The notes beneath the pieces are model-generated. The model made no database searches. It had not been told where the DNA came from and saw only the letters and a program-made list of their open reading frames with translations. Below are positions 10,723 to 21,624 of a stretch of 64,000 bases of DNA, in pieces. The stretch comes from Pelobates cultripes (Eukaryota; Chordata; Amphibia; Anura; Pelobatidae), in contig OW240912.1 in assembly GCA_933207985.1 (NCBI GenBank), positions 105,223,220-105,287,219 of the forward strand, written 5' to 3'. The position numbers and the translations under genes are program-made. Position 1 is the first letter of the stretch. Each line of letters opens with the position of its first letter.

Positions 10723-10743
10723 TCCCCCACTTTTTCTTCTTTT
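10723..10743 (-). other. Second polypurine tract copy
   Basis: Minus strand AGAAGAAAAAGTGGGGGA followed by an LTR-start-like TGTGGGGTGATG, 169 bp upstream of the first tract. The pair looks like a duplication of the tract and U3 edge. Confidence 0.6.
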
Positions 10744-10985
10744 ATGTTGCTCCGTTATCTAGTTATCCCTCTAGTACAAGAGAACCTAGTGGGAGCAAAA
10801 ACCTGATATACAGGAGAAATTCAACCCACCGTCCCTCCAGAATAGTTCCCTCAGCGACATAGGTTCTCCTGTACTTTCCTATGGCTGTCAATTCACATAT
10901 TATACAAAGTGTAACATAAAAACAGAACTTATAGAATTTAGGTGAGTGTGTGTGTGCAATGTAAAACTTTATTGAAGAATGTATG

Positions 10986-11010
10986 AGAGAAAGAGAGAGA
11001 GAGAGAGAAA
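10986..11010. repeat. (GA)n microsatellite
   Basis: Short purine run of GA units inside the retroviral 3' region. Confidence 0.9.
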
Positions 11011-11579
11011 AACAAAAACAAGCAAACAAAAAATATATCCCCTTTTCAAGTTTCTTCCTCATCTATTTCATTGCCACACAAAAGTATAGTGTAATTATGA
11101 GCATGAGTACTAGCGGCAAAGTTTGTAGGACTGGATGTGATATTTGCAGAATTCCATACTCTCAATCCAGTTCCGACTCCTCCCAGTAGAGCTACAAATT
11201 TGTCCCGTTTTTCCTGACTCCCTGCTTTGCCTAAAACACTGCCGCAGTTGTTCTGGACACTTTGGAGGAATAGAAGGATTATTAAAATTTAAACTCTAAT
11301 CTTCTCCCTTATTTGGAGTATCTTCTGGCCGTATTGCCTGTCTCCCATCCCAACTGTGATACAGCTTATACTTATCCATCCTGTAACAAGGATCCACTAC
11401 GATCTTCTGTTGACACACATCATCATCCTAATACAGCTTTGCCTTGCTCTGTGGGAACACTAGATCTCATCATTAGAAAGGTATAGCTAAATGGGAGACT
11501 GGAAGACTGAGAGAAAGAACAAAACAAAAGAAAAACAAACATACATACAGATGTAGAGAGCAACACAAAATTATGAGTG

Positions 11580-12257
11580 TTATTGATTGCTGAGACCCCC
11601 CAATTGATCAATCTTTTCCTCCTCTCTCAACTGTTCCCTCAGCACTTTCACGTCTGCCTCCAATCTTTCAGTCTGTCTCTTTAGGTCCCAGTAGTCTCTA
11701 TTCCCTTCTTTATTCCTCCAATTATCCCAATTCCGTCTATTGGTCTGATGCTCATCCCATCTATGGTTCCTTCTCCAATTATTCTCCAAATAACTGTTCC
11801 TGTTATTTCTCCGTTTTTCTCCCCAATTGTGATTTTCCCAGTTAATATCTGTCCTTTTTAGCCTCTCCCAGGTATTTTTAGTATTCCAATTACTATTGAT
11901 TACCTTAGGCTCCTCCCATCTATTGCTCCAATTATCTCCCATTACATTCCTATGGTCCGTCTGTGGATCTCTCCATCTTTTGTCAAAGTCCTGTTTTGGT
12001 CTCCAGTTCTCATTATCCCTCTTGTTCTGGGGTACATCCCACCTCTGGCTTCTCCATTTACCATCTTTATCTCTACCAGAGTCGACCTTGAATGTTCTTA
12101 TGGCTGAAACAGAGAAGGCCTGTTCTGAGGAAGGATGCTTGATCCACCAATTGTTAGCTCTAGTTAGTACCATTTCGAAGTCTGCTGGTGTTGGATCAAA
12201 AAGCCTCACAAATTCTTGACACTCCGAGGGAAGGGCTTCCATTACTTTATAAAAAGG
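11580..12257 (-). pseudogene. W/N/R-rich gag-like ORF, N-terminus cut off
   Basis: Minus-strand frame of 220 codons from its first ATG (12242), open a few codons further up to the junction with the inserted Penelope-type DNA, so the true N-terminus is missing. The first part (ALPSECQEFVRLFDPTPAD) resembles the end of a capsid. The middle is an unusual basic stretch packed with Trp, Asn and Arg (repeats like NWRxxxxW). The C-terminal 35 residues form a likely coiled coil (LKRQTERLEADVKVLREQL). No CCHC zinc knuckle is visible. Position downstream of env and upstream of the polypurine tract is abnormal for gag. Alternatives are a rearranged gag or a lineage-specific accessory ORF. The family is not certain. 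Confidence 0.5.
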
Positions 12258-12261
12258 ATAT

Positions 12262-13184
12262 TAGGTCGCACCAAAAAATAAATAAATAAATAAATATAAC
12301 AGGATAAAAAAGTAATGTAACAGTTAATAAAAACTAAAACTCACAGTAATAACATTTCTTTATTATAAAATAATAGGAACAATATTTAAACGTGTTTCGC
12401 CTCACAGGCTTCTTCAAGTAGATAGTAGTAAAACGGGGGCAGGGGCCTTTTTACTACTATCTACTTGAAGAAGCCTGTGAGGCAAAAAGCGTTTAGATAT
12501 TGTTCCTATTATTTATAATATAGAAATGTTATTGGCATAAAATACTTTATTGCCATTTTCTTTATTTTCTTTCCTTTTTACCTGACCTTACATATATTGT
12601 ATATTTTACAAGAAGTTCAAAGAATCCATAGGTGGGGATTATACCACCCTAGCGTTTTCACGGAGCAGTCCAAGCCTGCTCTATATTACGTGAGTAGTAT
12701 ATTTTATACTCTTTTAATTTTAAATTATAATACAGAGAGCACTAAATATTTTATTTTCTCTCCTGGGTCATATAACACCAATTTGGATGTTGAGCCTACG
12801 CCAGATACTCATCTAACCTTACTCCGCATATCCTTGAGTGGGGATTATTCCACTTCACGCGCGCAATATCAGAGCTGGATTTAAGCTCTGAAAAGTGTGA
12901 GTAAGACTTATTTTAATATTTTATATTTTTTTACTTATATACTGTGCCATTGGAGTCCTGTTTTATTTTTTCTCTCTACATATGCTCTACTGAATCTCAA
13001 GCATAGAATTGTGAAGACTTCATCCCATTCAACATTTTAAGAATTTTCCTTCTACACATTAAGGATTCTGATAAGTTCTTTTGGACTATTGCCAATCACT
13101 TATTTTATTCCCAAATGCTATATTATATTTTTATATATGTAACATATTTTAGATTATTACATATTTAAAAATTCTAGGCGCACC
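12262..13184. mobile_element. Penelope-type terminal repeat pair inserted in the retrovirus
   Basis: A roughly 0.9-kb insert separates the env start from the gag-like ORF. Its left part is a near-palindrome of two head-to-head copies of a terminal sequence containing a hammerhead-like motif (see 12372-12510); the right part (12511-13174) is non-coding AT-rich sequence ending ctaggcgcaccc. Similar taggNcgcacc strings occur at 12262-12272 and 13175-13184, either target duplications or element termini; the same string, inverted, is near 16715 at the edge of the next Penelope-like element. Confidence 0.5.
12372..12510. repeat. Near-perfect palindrome, 62-nt arms, hammerhead-like motif in each arm
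   Basis: Arms 12372-12433 and 12449-12510 with a 15-nt spacer. Reading outward from the spacer, each arm has TATCTA, C-TTGAAGA, GCC-TGTGA-GGC, then GAAA (left arm, minus strand) or AAAA (right arm), a short GC tract and TAGATA (TAAATA in the left arm). This is the order of a type I hammerhead ribozyme: stem I, CUGANGA, stem II, GAAA, stem III, stem I. The conserved C of CUGANGA is U in both arms. Confidence 0.6.
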
Positions 13185-13257
13185 CTTATTTTACTGTTTG
13201 TTTTGTATTCCTTTTTCACTGAGAATATAAGTGCCTTGGTCTCCGGGACTAGGGTTC

Positions 13258-13845
13258 TCAAGATTTAAAATAAGCCTCATTGAGTGTCCAGATTGGACTG
13301 TAGGGATACACATACCTGATTTTATCAGAGTCATTCAGAGTCATTCTAGTCAAGAGGGACTTCCCATTCTTGTCTTTCTTATCTAGTGCACTCTGTGGCT
13401 TATAACCCCAATCTGTCCCAGTGTTCCACCCCACTGAGCCCCAATAACCACAATTGTTTCCCCAATAATTATCAGTAACACATATATATGAGGAATGTCT
13501 GGTGGCGTACATGTGGCATTGCCAATGGACCGTGGGACAGACTACTATGTTACAATAATCAAAAACAAATGTGGCAATATGAGTACTTGAAGAGTTAAAC
13601 CAAAACTGTGTTGTGCCATTGGTCTTTTTGATAGCTACTTGAGGGGTGTTACTGTTAGTAGGACTTGCATTTCTTTTTCGTCTATTGGCTGTTAAGATTA
13701 CAACATGACTGTTATTTAGTTCACTTTTAGAGTCTGATTCTACTCTGCATAGGCTTAGAAGAGGGCCTTCAGGATGGTAAATACAGTCAGAAATTATCAG
13801 GGTAGGTATAAATACTAAAATCGTGATTATCCCCAGGAGAATCCA
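13258..13845 (-). pseudogene. Retroviral env N-terminal part, truncated
   Basis: Begins near 13845 overlapping the end of integrase, as env does in gamma/epsilon-type proviruses, with a hydrophobic leader-like stretch, then a Trp/Gly/Cys-rich segment (NYWGNNCGYWGSVGWN) in the frame at 13512-13258. It is broken by frame changes and stops before the Penelope-type insert. No transmembrane subunit or fusion region is present. Assignment rests mostly on position. Confidence 0.45.
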
Positions 13846-14296
13846 AAACTTCTTTGACCCCTTGGCTATTATCGAGGTCGACCTGTATACGTTGTGGATC
13901 GGAGCTGTGACTTCGGGGTCTTACAATGTGGGCTTCACCCCCTGTGTCTTTGTCTTTGTTAACTTTCTTCACTCGGCTGGCATGGATCCAGGCTTGTTGT
14001 CCTTCTACCAAGATGGCTGTTCTGGTAACTGCAATGAATTTGGTTTCTGGTCCGAAGGGATAGCCTGTTTTCTTATTCGGGAGCAGTTGTTTTATGACGA
14101 CTGTATCACCGACCTGAAAAGAATGAGTGGGTTCCTGTGGAGACAAAGAAGAAGTGCGAGCAACATCTCTTTCAACCTTGTCCAATGTCTCTACTAATTT
14201 CCTGACATATTCTTCTTGTATGAGTTCTAGATCTCCCTGTTCTAGTATGAGAGGTGTTCTTGCCCATGGGGTGGGGAATGGCCTACCCATTAACAC
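13787..14296 (-). pseudogene. Retroviral integrase C-terminal domain
   Basis: Minus-strand frame of 169 codons. The stretch SFQVGDTVVIKQLL and the later AWIHASRVKKV match the SH3-like C-terminal DNA-binding domain of gammaretroviral integrases (SF.PGD.V..K...; AWIH.S.VK). The frame then runs into the env start. It is out of frame with the catalytic-core fragment upstream. Confidence 0.75.
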
Positions 14297-14900
14297 TTCA
14301 AAGGATGAATAACCTTGGAGGGAGTCATTCTAATTTCAGCAAGTACCGCGGGGAGCAGTCTTGACCAATTAGCAAAGGTGCCCCCTGTGGCTTTCCTAAG
14401 ATTGTCTTTTATAGTTCTATTCATTCTTCTACAACCCCTGAACTTTGTGGGTGGTAGGGGATATGAAATTTCCATTCTATTTTCAAGGCTTTCACCAAGT
14501 CTTGGCAAACATTGGATGTGAAAGCTGGGCCGTTGTCAGAATTCAGCTGGAGCGGGCACCCCCACCTGGGGATAATTTCCCATGTGAGGATGCGCACTAC
14601 AGTCTGTGTGATTTCTTTAGTTGTTTCAAAATGCCTCTAACCACCTAGAGAACATATCCACAATGACAAGGAGGTATTTTTGCTTTCTCCCTGTTTTGGG
14701 CATGTGTGTGAAGTCAACTTGTAAATGAGTAAAAGGTGTTCATGTTTGGCCTTGTGAGGAATGTTTGGATTATTCCTAATGCATGTAATACATCTAGAAA
14801 CAAAGTTTTTGACTAATTTGGGGAGGCCTGCAATGTAAAAATCGTGTGCAATGGTAGGTGGTGTCATTTGGTCTGGAGCATGAACCGTCAACAAAGACAT
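14290..14900 (-). pseudogene. Retroviral integrase zinc finger and catalytic core, frameshifted
   Basis: The zinc-binding part lies at 14900-14637 (HDFYIAGLPKLVKNFVS followed by CITC). The DDE core follows in broken frames through about 14410. At about 14428-14432 one base appears missing just after the catalytic Glu codon, which is why the next fragment reads GCRRMNRT instead of the usual VERMNRT. With these breaks it is inactive. Confidence 0.7.
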
Positions 14901-14969
14901 TCTGAGTATCAGGTATAGCTGTGGATGACATGTCTGGCCTAGGGGATGTATCCTATGTATGAGATCAAT

Positions 14970-15494
14970 TCAATCATGCTGGGGAACTACTTCATCTCCT
15001 TCGCCTTTTAATCCTAAAAGGGCATTAAGAATAGGAGCGGGGCCTGAGTTTGGGGATGCATATTTATAGTGTAGGTTAGGGTTTAAGAGCAGGATAACCT
15101 CATATCCACTCAGGTGTTGGGAAGACATGTGTTGAGTGTGGATGTTTTTGAGAAGGTGAGTGACATTATGAGTGGTGTATAGAGTAGTTGGGTGACCAAG
15201 TGTGAAAGAGGTCGCCATTTCCACCACCATAGCACATGATGCCAAAGCTTGGAGACACACAGGCATGCCTTGAACCTGAACTGGGACCACCTTTGAGAAA
15301 AAAGCTACAGGGCGCAACTTGCCTCCGTGCTCCTGTGCGAGGACACCTGCCATGGTCTTACAATTGTCCCTTGCAAATAAATGAAACATTTGTACATAGT
15401 TCAGGAGGCCAAGAACAGGGGCTACAACCATGGCATTCTTCAAATATACAAAAGCATTCAACATATCCTGTGACCATTTAACTAGATCTGGCAT
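14970..15494 (-). pseudogene. Retroviral RT connection and RNase H fragment
   Basis: Minus-strand frame of 174 codons directly following the RT fragment after one stop. LVKWSQDMLNAFVYLKNAM and GVLAQEHGGKLRPVAFFSK match the RT thumb/connection of gamma/epsilon-type Pol (GVL.Q..G...RPVAY.SK). The RNase H catalytic carboxylates are not clearly preserved. Confidence 0.75.
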
Positions 15495-16020
15495 TTACTG
15501 CGCTGTGGCTTGCCTCACGAGGCTATCATAGAAAGAGCAGCCAGGTATCCACTGGCAGCAGTAACCAATGGCGCCAAGGAAGGACAACATGTCTTTCTTG
15601 GTCTGTGGGCGGGCTAGACCCACGAGAGCCGCAGCTCTTTTGTGACTGATTTTGTGCTCCCCCTCCATGAGGACAAACCCAAGGTATTCAACACTTGTCT
15701 TATACCACTGTAACTTTTTCTTTGACACTTTGTGGCCACTTGCAAAAATACATTTTAATAGGCTTTCCCCGTCCCGCTGGCTTGCCTCTCTCGTGTGACT
15801 ACAGAGGAGGAGATCATCCATGTACTGTAGCAGGACCAACCCCTCAGCTTGGTGTCCATCCCTGCAGGGTGGCTTGGAGGACAAGGGAGTAGACTACAGG
15901 AGAGTTACATAACCCGTTGGCATTCTACACCAAGTCATTTGCTGGCCTTTAAACGTAAATGCAAAGATGGGTTGTGTCTCCTCGTCCACAGGGATGCTAA
16001 AAAAATGCATTTGCTGAATC
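15495..16020 (-). pseudogene. Retroviral RT palm and fingers fragment with YMDD
   Basis: Contains the RT active site YMDD (codons at 15813-15824) in LLQYMDDLLLCS, and further on LGFVLMEGEHKIS and KKDMLSFLGAIGYC, as in gammaretroviral RT. The part from 15885 to 16020 is interrupted by in-frame stops. Confidence 0.8.
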
Positions 16021-16026
16021 AATAAC

Positions 16027-16640
16027 TTAAAAATATTTGGTATCAGATGGAATGGAGGTCAGGAGGGGTGGCACATCTGGCACAATCGGTGCTATAGGAA
16101 TGACCAGGCTATTTATAGCTCTTAGGTCTTGGATGAAACGGTAACTCCCATCACTCTTTTTCACAGGGTTTATTGGAGTGTTATAAGGAAATATGATACC
16201 TCGTGAGATTCCTTTTTCTAGTAATGTTCCAATAATGGGTTGCATGCCATCCTCTTTTTCTTTGGAAAGGGGATATTGCTTGTGATAAATAGGGGTGGTG
16301 TTGGGCTTGAGCTTGGCTTTGTAGGGGGTGCAGGAGATATATCCTACATCCAGTGGGTCTTCTGTCCAGAGACCTGAATTAGCTAGCATGTCCCAGGGGA
16401 TGTATTCTACGTCATTGAATGTGGCCGTCATTGTCAATGGGCATGTTAAAATGGGGATCCTTTTTGATTTTACAAATAATCCTCCCTTGGGTGTGGATGT
16501 GAGTGCTATTTGTAATTTACCAATTAAATCTCTCCCCAATAAACTTACTGGGCACTTTGGTATGATTCTAAAACAATGCCACATGATGGAATTTAGTCCT
16601 GTTGGGTCTATAATTGAGAGGGAATGGCAACTGAGTGTTC
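16027..16640 (-). pseudogene. Retroviral protease end and RT N-terminal fragment
   Basis: CPVSLLGRDLIGKLQ is the C-terminal end of a gamma/epsilon-type protease. RT begins at about 16380 with LWTEDPLDVG, followed by KQYPLSKEKEDGMQPII, LLEKGI and SYRFIQDLRAIN, the fingers motifs. The protease DTGA active site would lie above 16640 and is not seen; the sequence is cut by the Penelope-like element near 16705. Confidence 0.8.
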
Positions 16641-16704
16641 AACTGACTGTTCATATCGTCCTCATTATCTACAATAGAAGAAACTACAGAGTTTTCCTTT
16701 TTCT

Positions 16705-17700
16705 TTAGTTACCAAAAAAGTGCGCTAGATTAGTATATACCAGAGCCCTATCACCCTTGGCTCTGGGTATTCAAAGCTCCTCTGGAGAAAGGGTATCCCC
16801 ACATTGAAGATAACTCCAAGCAGTGTATCCACTGATAGCTTGATAATGCTGTGCAAATAGAGTATAGAGAGAGGCAGGACCTCCAATTGAATAGTATCAA
16901 AAGTTATTTATTATAAGACAAAAGTTAAAATCCTTACTTGGTTAATGGTGGGTTAAGCTAACAAAGCTACCCACATAAAAGCATATAAAACGGCAAAATG
17001 AAAGTCACTTCCTGGTTTCGTCCTCCCGATCACGTGATTCGCTTCTGGGTCCGCCTCTCAAATGACGTATGCGTGACGTTTTTCGCCCGCCTCCACAGGC
17101 TTCCTCTGACACCGTCACTCCACTCCAGCCCTCTCTCTTAAGCGTCTGTCTCCTCCCCCTCTATTGTACCATTGGTCGGGGGGTGTGGTCTAATCACCCG
17201 AGCTGATCTAGCTCCTTCTTTATACAGATGTAGTTTCGAACATAAAGTTCCACCTACTCTTATATGCAAACGTTTAATCTAACTAGCTTACTTAGCTCAA
17301 TTAAGGGCTTTTGTTTATCTAATAATTGCACACAATATCAAGTCAATCGAATACAGAACATATATTATTAAAAAATATACACACTTAGATTTGAGTAGTA
17401 AATACACACATCAGTCAGATGGAGACAGGAGAATATCCTTATTTTATAGTTAGAAATCCGAGATTTGGTGTATCTAAATGCATTTTTCAAAAAGATATCC
17501 ACATTTCTATATGGATATCCTCCTTTAAAGAGATATTCACCCTTAATATCATACTTTATTCTATATATTCGTCCACTAAGAACAGTGTACCACAAGATCC
17601 AAATCAGTCCAAAGCACTCTTATTTAGATACCAAAATGCTATAAAATAATAAGAATTCTTAAAATTCAAAAATAAACACAGTGTCATTTTATATAACAGT
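16705..17700 (-). repeat. Penelope pLTR, left, minus orientation
   Basis: Shares long inverted identity with 18835-19480. On the minus strand near 17115-17045 it carries CAGAGGA, GCC..GGC, GAAA, then a cacgcatacgtc tract with a GUC triplet, a degenerate hammerhead-like order. The outer end tctagcgcac near 16715 resembles ctaggcgcac at 13175. Confidence 0.65.
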
Positions 17701-17904
17701 ATTAAGGACATAGATGCAATTGGTGGTATGACAAGTTATTAATTGTTTAACTTGATATATTTGTTTTTTATTTTCTCCTATTAGTTCTCTTTCATAAATA
17801 AGTGTTGGTTTGTTTTACAAGAGGATCCCCTTCTGGAGAAAATAATCCCTACAAATTTGGTGAGAAGTAGTTTTAAACAAGAAAACCAGATTAAAACCTT
17901 TCTT

Positions 17905-18230
17905 AATCAAGATGTGGGTTTTTACCAATGTGGATATTGCTTTGCATGCAGAACCACATGACCCTCCAAATGTGTTAAAAGAGAACTAATAGGAGCAAAT
18001 ACAAAACAAATATATCAAGTTAAACAATTAATAACTTGTCATACCACCAATTGCATCTATGTCCTTACATGTCCATGCAATATGCAATATGTAGGGAAAA
18101 CCACCAGACAAGTGCAAATTCGCATTGAGGAACATGTAAGAAAAACATTAAAAGGGGTTTCAAAGAGCATCCCTTATCCTCACACTTCATATACAAACAT
18201 CAGGGGGACGTTACAAAATTGCAGTTTATT
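17905..18230 (+). pseudogene. GIY-YIG endonuclease domain of Penelope-like element
   Basis: The + strand frame starting near 17905 reads GFYQCGYCFACRTT (the cysteine-rich linker of Penelope proteins), one stop, then TCHTTNCIYVLTCPC and QYVGKTTRQVQIRIEEH. CIYV and YVG stand for the GIY and YIG motifs, and R..EH follows as in the family. Further stops follow after ELKE. In the intact protein this nuclease cuts target DNA for reverse transcription. Confidence 0.8.
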
Positions 18231-18834
18231 GGAATTGAAAGAGTGAGCAGGAACTGGAGAGGTGATTTGGACAACAAACTAGCGAAGCAAGAGATGAGGT
18301 GGGCGTTTAAATTGAAGTCACTGTCTCCTAAGGGTTTGAACTGAGATTTCGAGATCTGTCATTTTCTATAGTTCTGTACATTGGATGGGTAATTCTTGAA
18401 ACACATTATGCACCTTTAAGAGCCCTGTATGATTTCCCTATTGATTAATTCATTTTTTTTTATTATTCTGATTATGTCGTCTCATGTCTTTCTTTCTCTT
18501 TTTGGAAGAATGAGTTCGAATTACTAGATATATAATTTCCATTTTATATTTACCATTACATGTGAATGTGATGTTTTTGGGTTATTTACGTTCGTAACAT
18601 CTTGTCCATGGGATAGTACCTGTATATTTTGTAACATAAATATTTTGAGTTGGTCCCATAATTTCAAATGTCTGTGGTTTGTTATTAATTAAATGTATAA
18701 CATCAGGTAGGGATGAATGCTATTGTAAAAATACTTATGTAGAACATCATGTACTCAATATTGTTACCTGAAGAATATCCTTGCAAAATATGTATTTTTA
18801 AATACTGTCATCTTAAGGAATTTTTTGTGGTTTT

Positions 18835-19480
18835 TTTTAACACAGTATCAATACTGTTATATAAAAGAACACTGTGTAATTTTTGAGTTTTATGAATTCT
18901 TATTATTTTATAGCATTTTGGTATCTAAATAAGAGTGCTTTGGACTAATTTGGATCTTGTGGTACACTGTCCTCAGTGGACGAATATATAGAATAAAGTA
19001 TGATCTTAAGGGTGAATATCGATTAAAGGAGGATATCCACATAGAGATGTGGATATCTTTTTGAAAAATGCATTTAGATACACCATATCTCGGATTTCTA
19101 ACTATAAAATAAGGATATTCTTCTATCTCCATCTGATTTATGTGTGTATTTAATACTGAAATCTAAGTGTGTATATTTTTTAATAATATATGTTCATGTA
19201 TTCGATTGACTTGACATTGTGTGCAATTATTAGATAAACAACAGCCCTTAATTGAGCTAAGTAAGCTAGTTAGATTAAACGTTTGCATATAAGAGTAGGT
19301 GGAACTTTATGTTCGAATCTACATCTGTATATAGAAGGAGCTAGATCAGCTCGGGTGATTAGACCACGCCCCTGACCAATGGTATAATAGAGGGGGAGGA
19401 GACAGACGCTTAAGAGAGAGGGCTGGAGTGGAATGACGGTGTCAGAGGAAGCCTGTAGAGGTGGGCTCATAGGACTTTCC
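18835..19480 (+). repeat. Penelope pLTR, right, plus orientation
   Basis: Inverted counterpart of 17100-17700, including the paired segment around tgtggtaca(c/g)t. The hammerhead-like region near 19437-19470 (gtcagaggaagcctgtagagg) is degraded: the GAAA core is lost. It ends near 19480, where similarity stops. Confidence 0.65.
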
Positions 19481-19924
19481 ATATATGGTAATAAACAGCA
19501 TACGTTTTAACACAGTTGTGGCTAATTTCGCAACTTAACTCTAACGACATATATGTAGTTTACAAATAATCAGGTGGTATACAGGAAACAGATGTTTAGC
19601 AACAGAAATGAAACTTAATAACAAGAAGTGCATGGATACATTTAGAAACAAGCATGATACATTGTTAGATATCTTATATTTAAACTAAAATGGATGATAA
19701 AAACAAAATGGAACCTGAGCTTATAGCAAACATATTCCTTCAACTACATCTAGCATGGTCATGGGGATCTTCTGTATCCTCTACCAAGTCTGATGGGAAG
19801 CTGCTCACTGAGATCAACAAACAGATTCCTGTCAGACAGGATACAGAAGATCCTCAACCACGGGCCATGCTACAGAAAGTAGGTAAGCAGGCACCAAATG
19901 GGGAAATGGGAGGTAGAGAATAAA

Positions 19925-20160
19925 ACATACAAGGTACTGGGGAAAGGGACAACAACACACACGAGGGGTTGAGGAAGAGAAAAAACAGAAACACACAGAG
20001 GCATTGGGGAAGGGGATACAGAGAAACTCAGAGGGGCTGAGGAATGGAATAAGAAACACACAAAGTGCTGGGGGAGAGACACACAGTGGTGCTGGGGAAG
20101 TGGAGAAAGAGACACACAAGGGGGCTGTGGGGAAGTAATAGACACACAAAGGGGGAAAAT
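19925..20160. repeat. Degenerate minisatellite of about 30 bp
   Basis: About eight units beginning acacaca(a/g)ag and containing gctggggaag variants. Overlapping proline/cysteine-rich minus-strand frames arise from it and are not genes. Confidence 0.65.
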
Positions 20161-21591
20161 AGGCTGGATGACACAACAGGAAGGTAAGTTACATTAAAGT
20201 GGGTAAGACATTCAAAAGAAGGGATAAGAAAAGGGGGGTTATGAGACACAGATGATGATGCTTTTGTTTGGGTGGGGGCTGCCAAAAGGCATATTCGACT
20301 TTGTAGCCAAAAATTCTTCCACTGGCCTTGAGTAAGAATGCAAATGGTATGATCTTTACACCAAAATTATTTCAATAAGCTTAAGTTGTTTTGGTGATCA
20401 TCCCTCGAATGCCAAACAGTTCCTGTTTGCCTACCTGCTATTAGGAAAGATATCTGTCAGAATGTCAGTCTTTCAACTGTGCAGTTTCAATGGCAGTATC
20501 ATGCATTATCTCCCAACTGGGACTGAGCCATTTTGGGTGACAATGATGCAAGTTCACTAGGATGCCTGCCACCAAAAAACTTCCCACCTCTGTCCTGAAT
20601 GCTGGGAAGTAAGCCGTTGGCTTTCGTTTTTCACAAGCCTTGCAATTAATTTGTATGATGCCAGAGTAAGACTGACCACTCGGGCATATCGCAATGTAGG
20701 TGAACCTCCCCTCTCAGAGAGACCTGCAGTGTCAGTGAGACCTGCCAGCAAACATTATGTTCTTGCCAGGTCTCCTCTCCCTGTGCGGTGCGCTTCGTGA
20801 AGAGGAAGAGGCAGGGCCGAGTAAGTGACATCATTTCCTGCCCTCTTCTCCAGAGCAGTGTGATTATAAGGAACAACAGCAGCCTGACAGAAAGGTAAGC
20901 TCATTATAGATGTTTTCTACAGCCCCTATGTCCTCCTTGTACCTACCACCTGTTTTTGGTTGGATTAACCACTCAAAATTAAATTGGGCCCTGTTTTGGC
21001 CCCTGCGGGTGTGGGAGTCAATATTGTTTTGGCCCAGCACACAGCCAACCTAGGTGCTGGGCAGCATGAAAATAAGATCTGTGTGAGAGCCACATAAAGA
21101 AGGAGAAAGGAGAAGACTAGTAGTAGCCAAAATAACTTGCACCAGGAGTGGGGCCCTGATCCTCCATTGCCTGAGGGCGCTGTGAGTTGTCTGACTGCCC
21201 CTGTATGAGGCCATGGTACTTTAAAACATTGATTGGGAAGCAAGTCCAACAGTGTCTCTCAATATGATTGTAGTGGATATTTTAATAGACTACCTTAGTT
21301 ACCATCTATACAATAAATAAACATAAACCGTGTTTCATACTTTGAGCCTAAAAGACAAGTCTGTCATGTGATCTTGAAAAGTTAATTTCTGTTCTCCACT
21401 GTTTTACATCTTTCACCTGTTTTCAGGAACAGACACAGGAATATCATGCTAACAAGTATCAGATCCTCAGCAGACCTCCCATAGACACCCTACCTGAAAA
21501 TATACATAAGGGACTATTCTGACTTATAGGTAGTGATTACATCTTAAGCTAAAGAGAAAATAAAATATTTATATATTATACATACAAATTT

Positions 21592-21595
<4 letters not shown>

Positions 21596-21623
<28 letters not shown>

Positions 21624-21624
21624 C
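21596..21624. repeat. (TA)n microsatellite
   Basis: Uninterrupted AT dinucleotides; a second tract of about 35 bp lies at 21952-21986. Confidence 0.95.

Larger units (their letters stand above)
10023..16700 (-). mobile_element. Endogenous retrovirus, gamma/epsilon-like, minus strand, broken
   Basis: From high to low coordinates the minus strand carries the protease end and RT, RNase H, integrase, the start of env, an inserted Penelope-type sequence, a gag-like ORF, polypurine tracts and an LTR. Pol motifs (LLGRDL protease end, YMDD RT, HHCC integrase zinc finger, C-terminal WIHASRVK) are those of gamma/epsilon-type retroviruses. All frames are interrupted. The upstream LTR and a gag in the normal position before pol were not found; the high-coordinate side is cut by Penelope-type DNA near 16705. 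The gag-like ORF lies on the wrong side of pol/env for one simple provirus. Confidence 0.75.
16705..19480 (+). mobile_element. Penelope-like element, 5'-truncated, inverted flanking pLTRs
   Basis: A + strand body encoding a GIY-YIG endonuclease (about 17905-18230) lies between two long inverted copies of a terminal sequence: 16705-17700 (minus) and 18835-19480 (plus). Copies share ctagctccttct(tt)atac and a 75-codon open stretch seen at 17419-17649 (+) and 18908-19132 (-). Penelope-like elements are known for GIY-YIG domains and for pLTRs in direct or inverted orientation. The RT domain is absent. The element abuts the 5' side of the retroviral pol fragment. Confidence 0.75.

Noticed and set aside
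17419..19132. Two similar 75-codon ORFs on opposite strands as a gene pair
   Set aside because: They are the two arms of the inverted Penelope pLTR; the coding-like similarity is due to DNA duplication and no known domain is present.
19832..20285. Three overlapping proline/cysteine-rich minus-strand ORFs
   Set aside because: Generated by the ~30-bp purine-rich minisatellite on the other strand.
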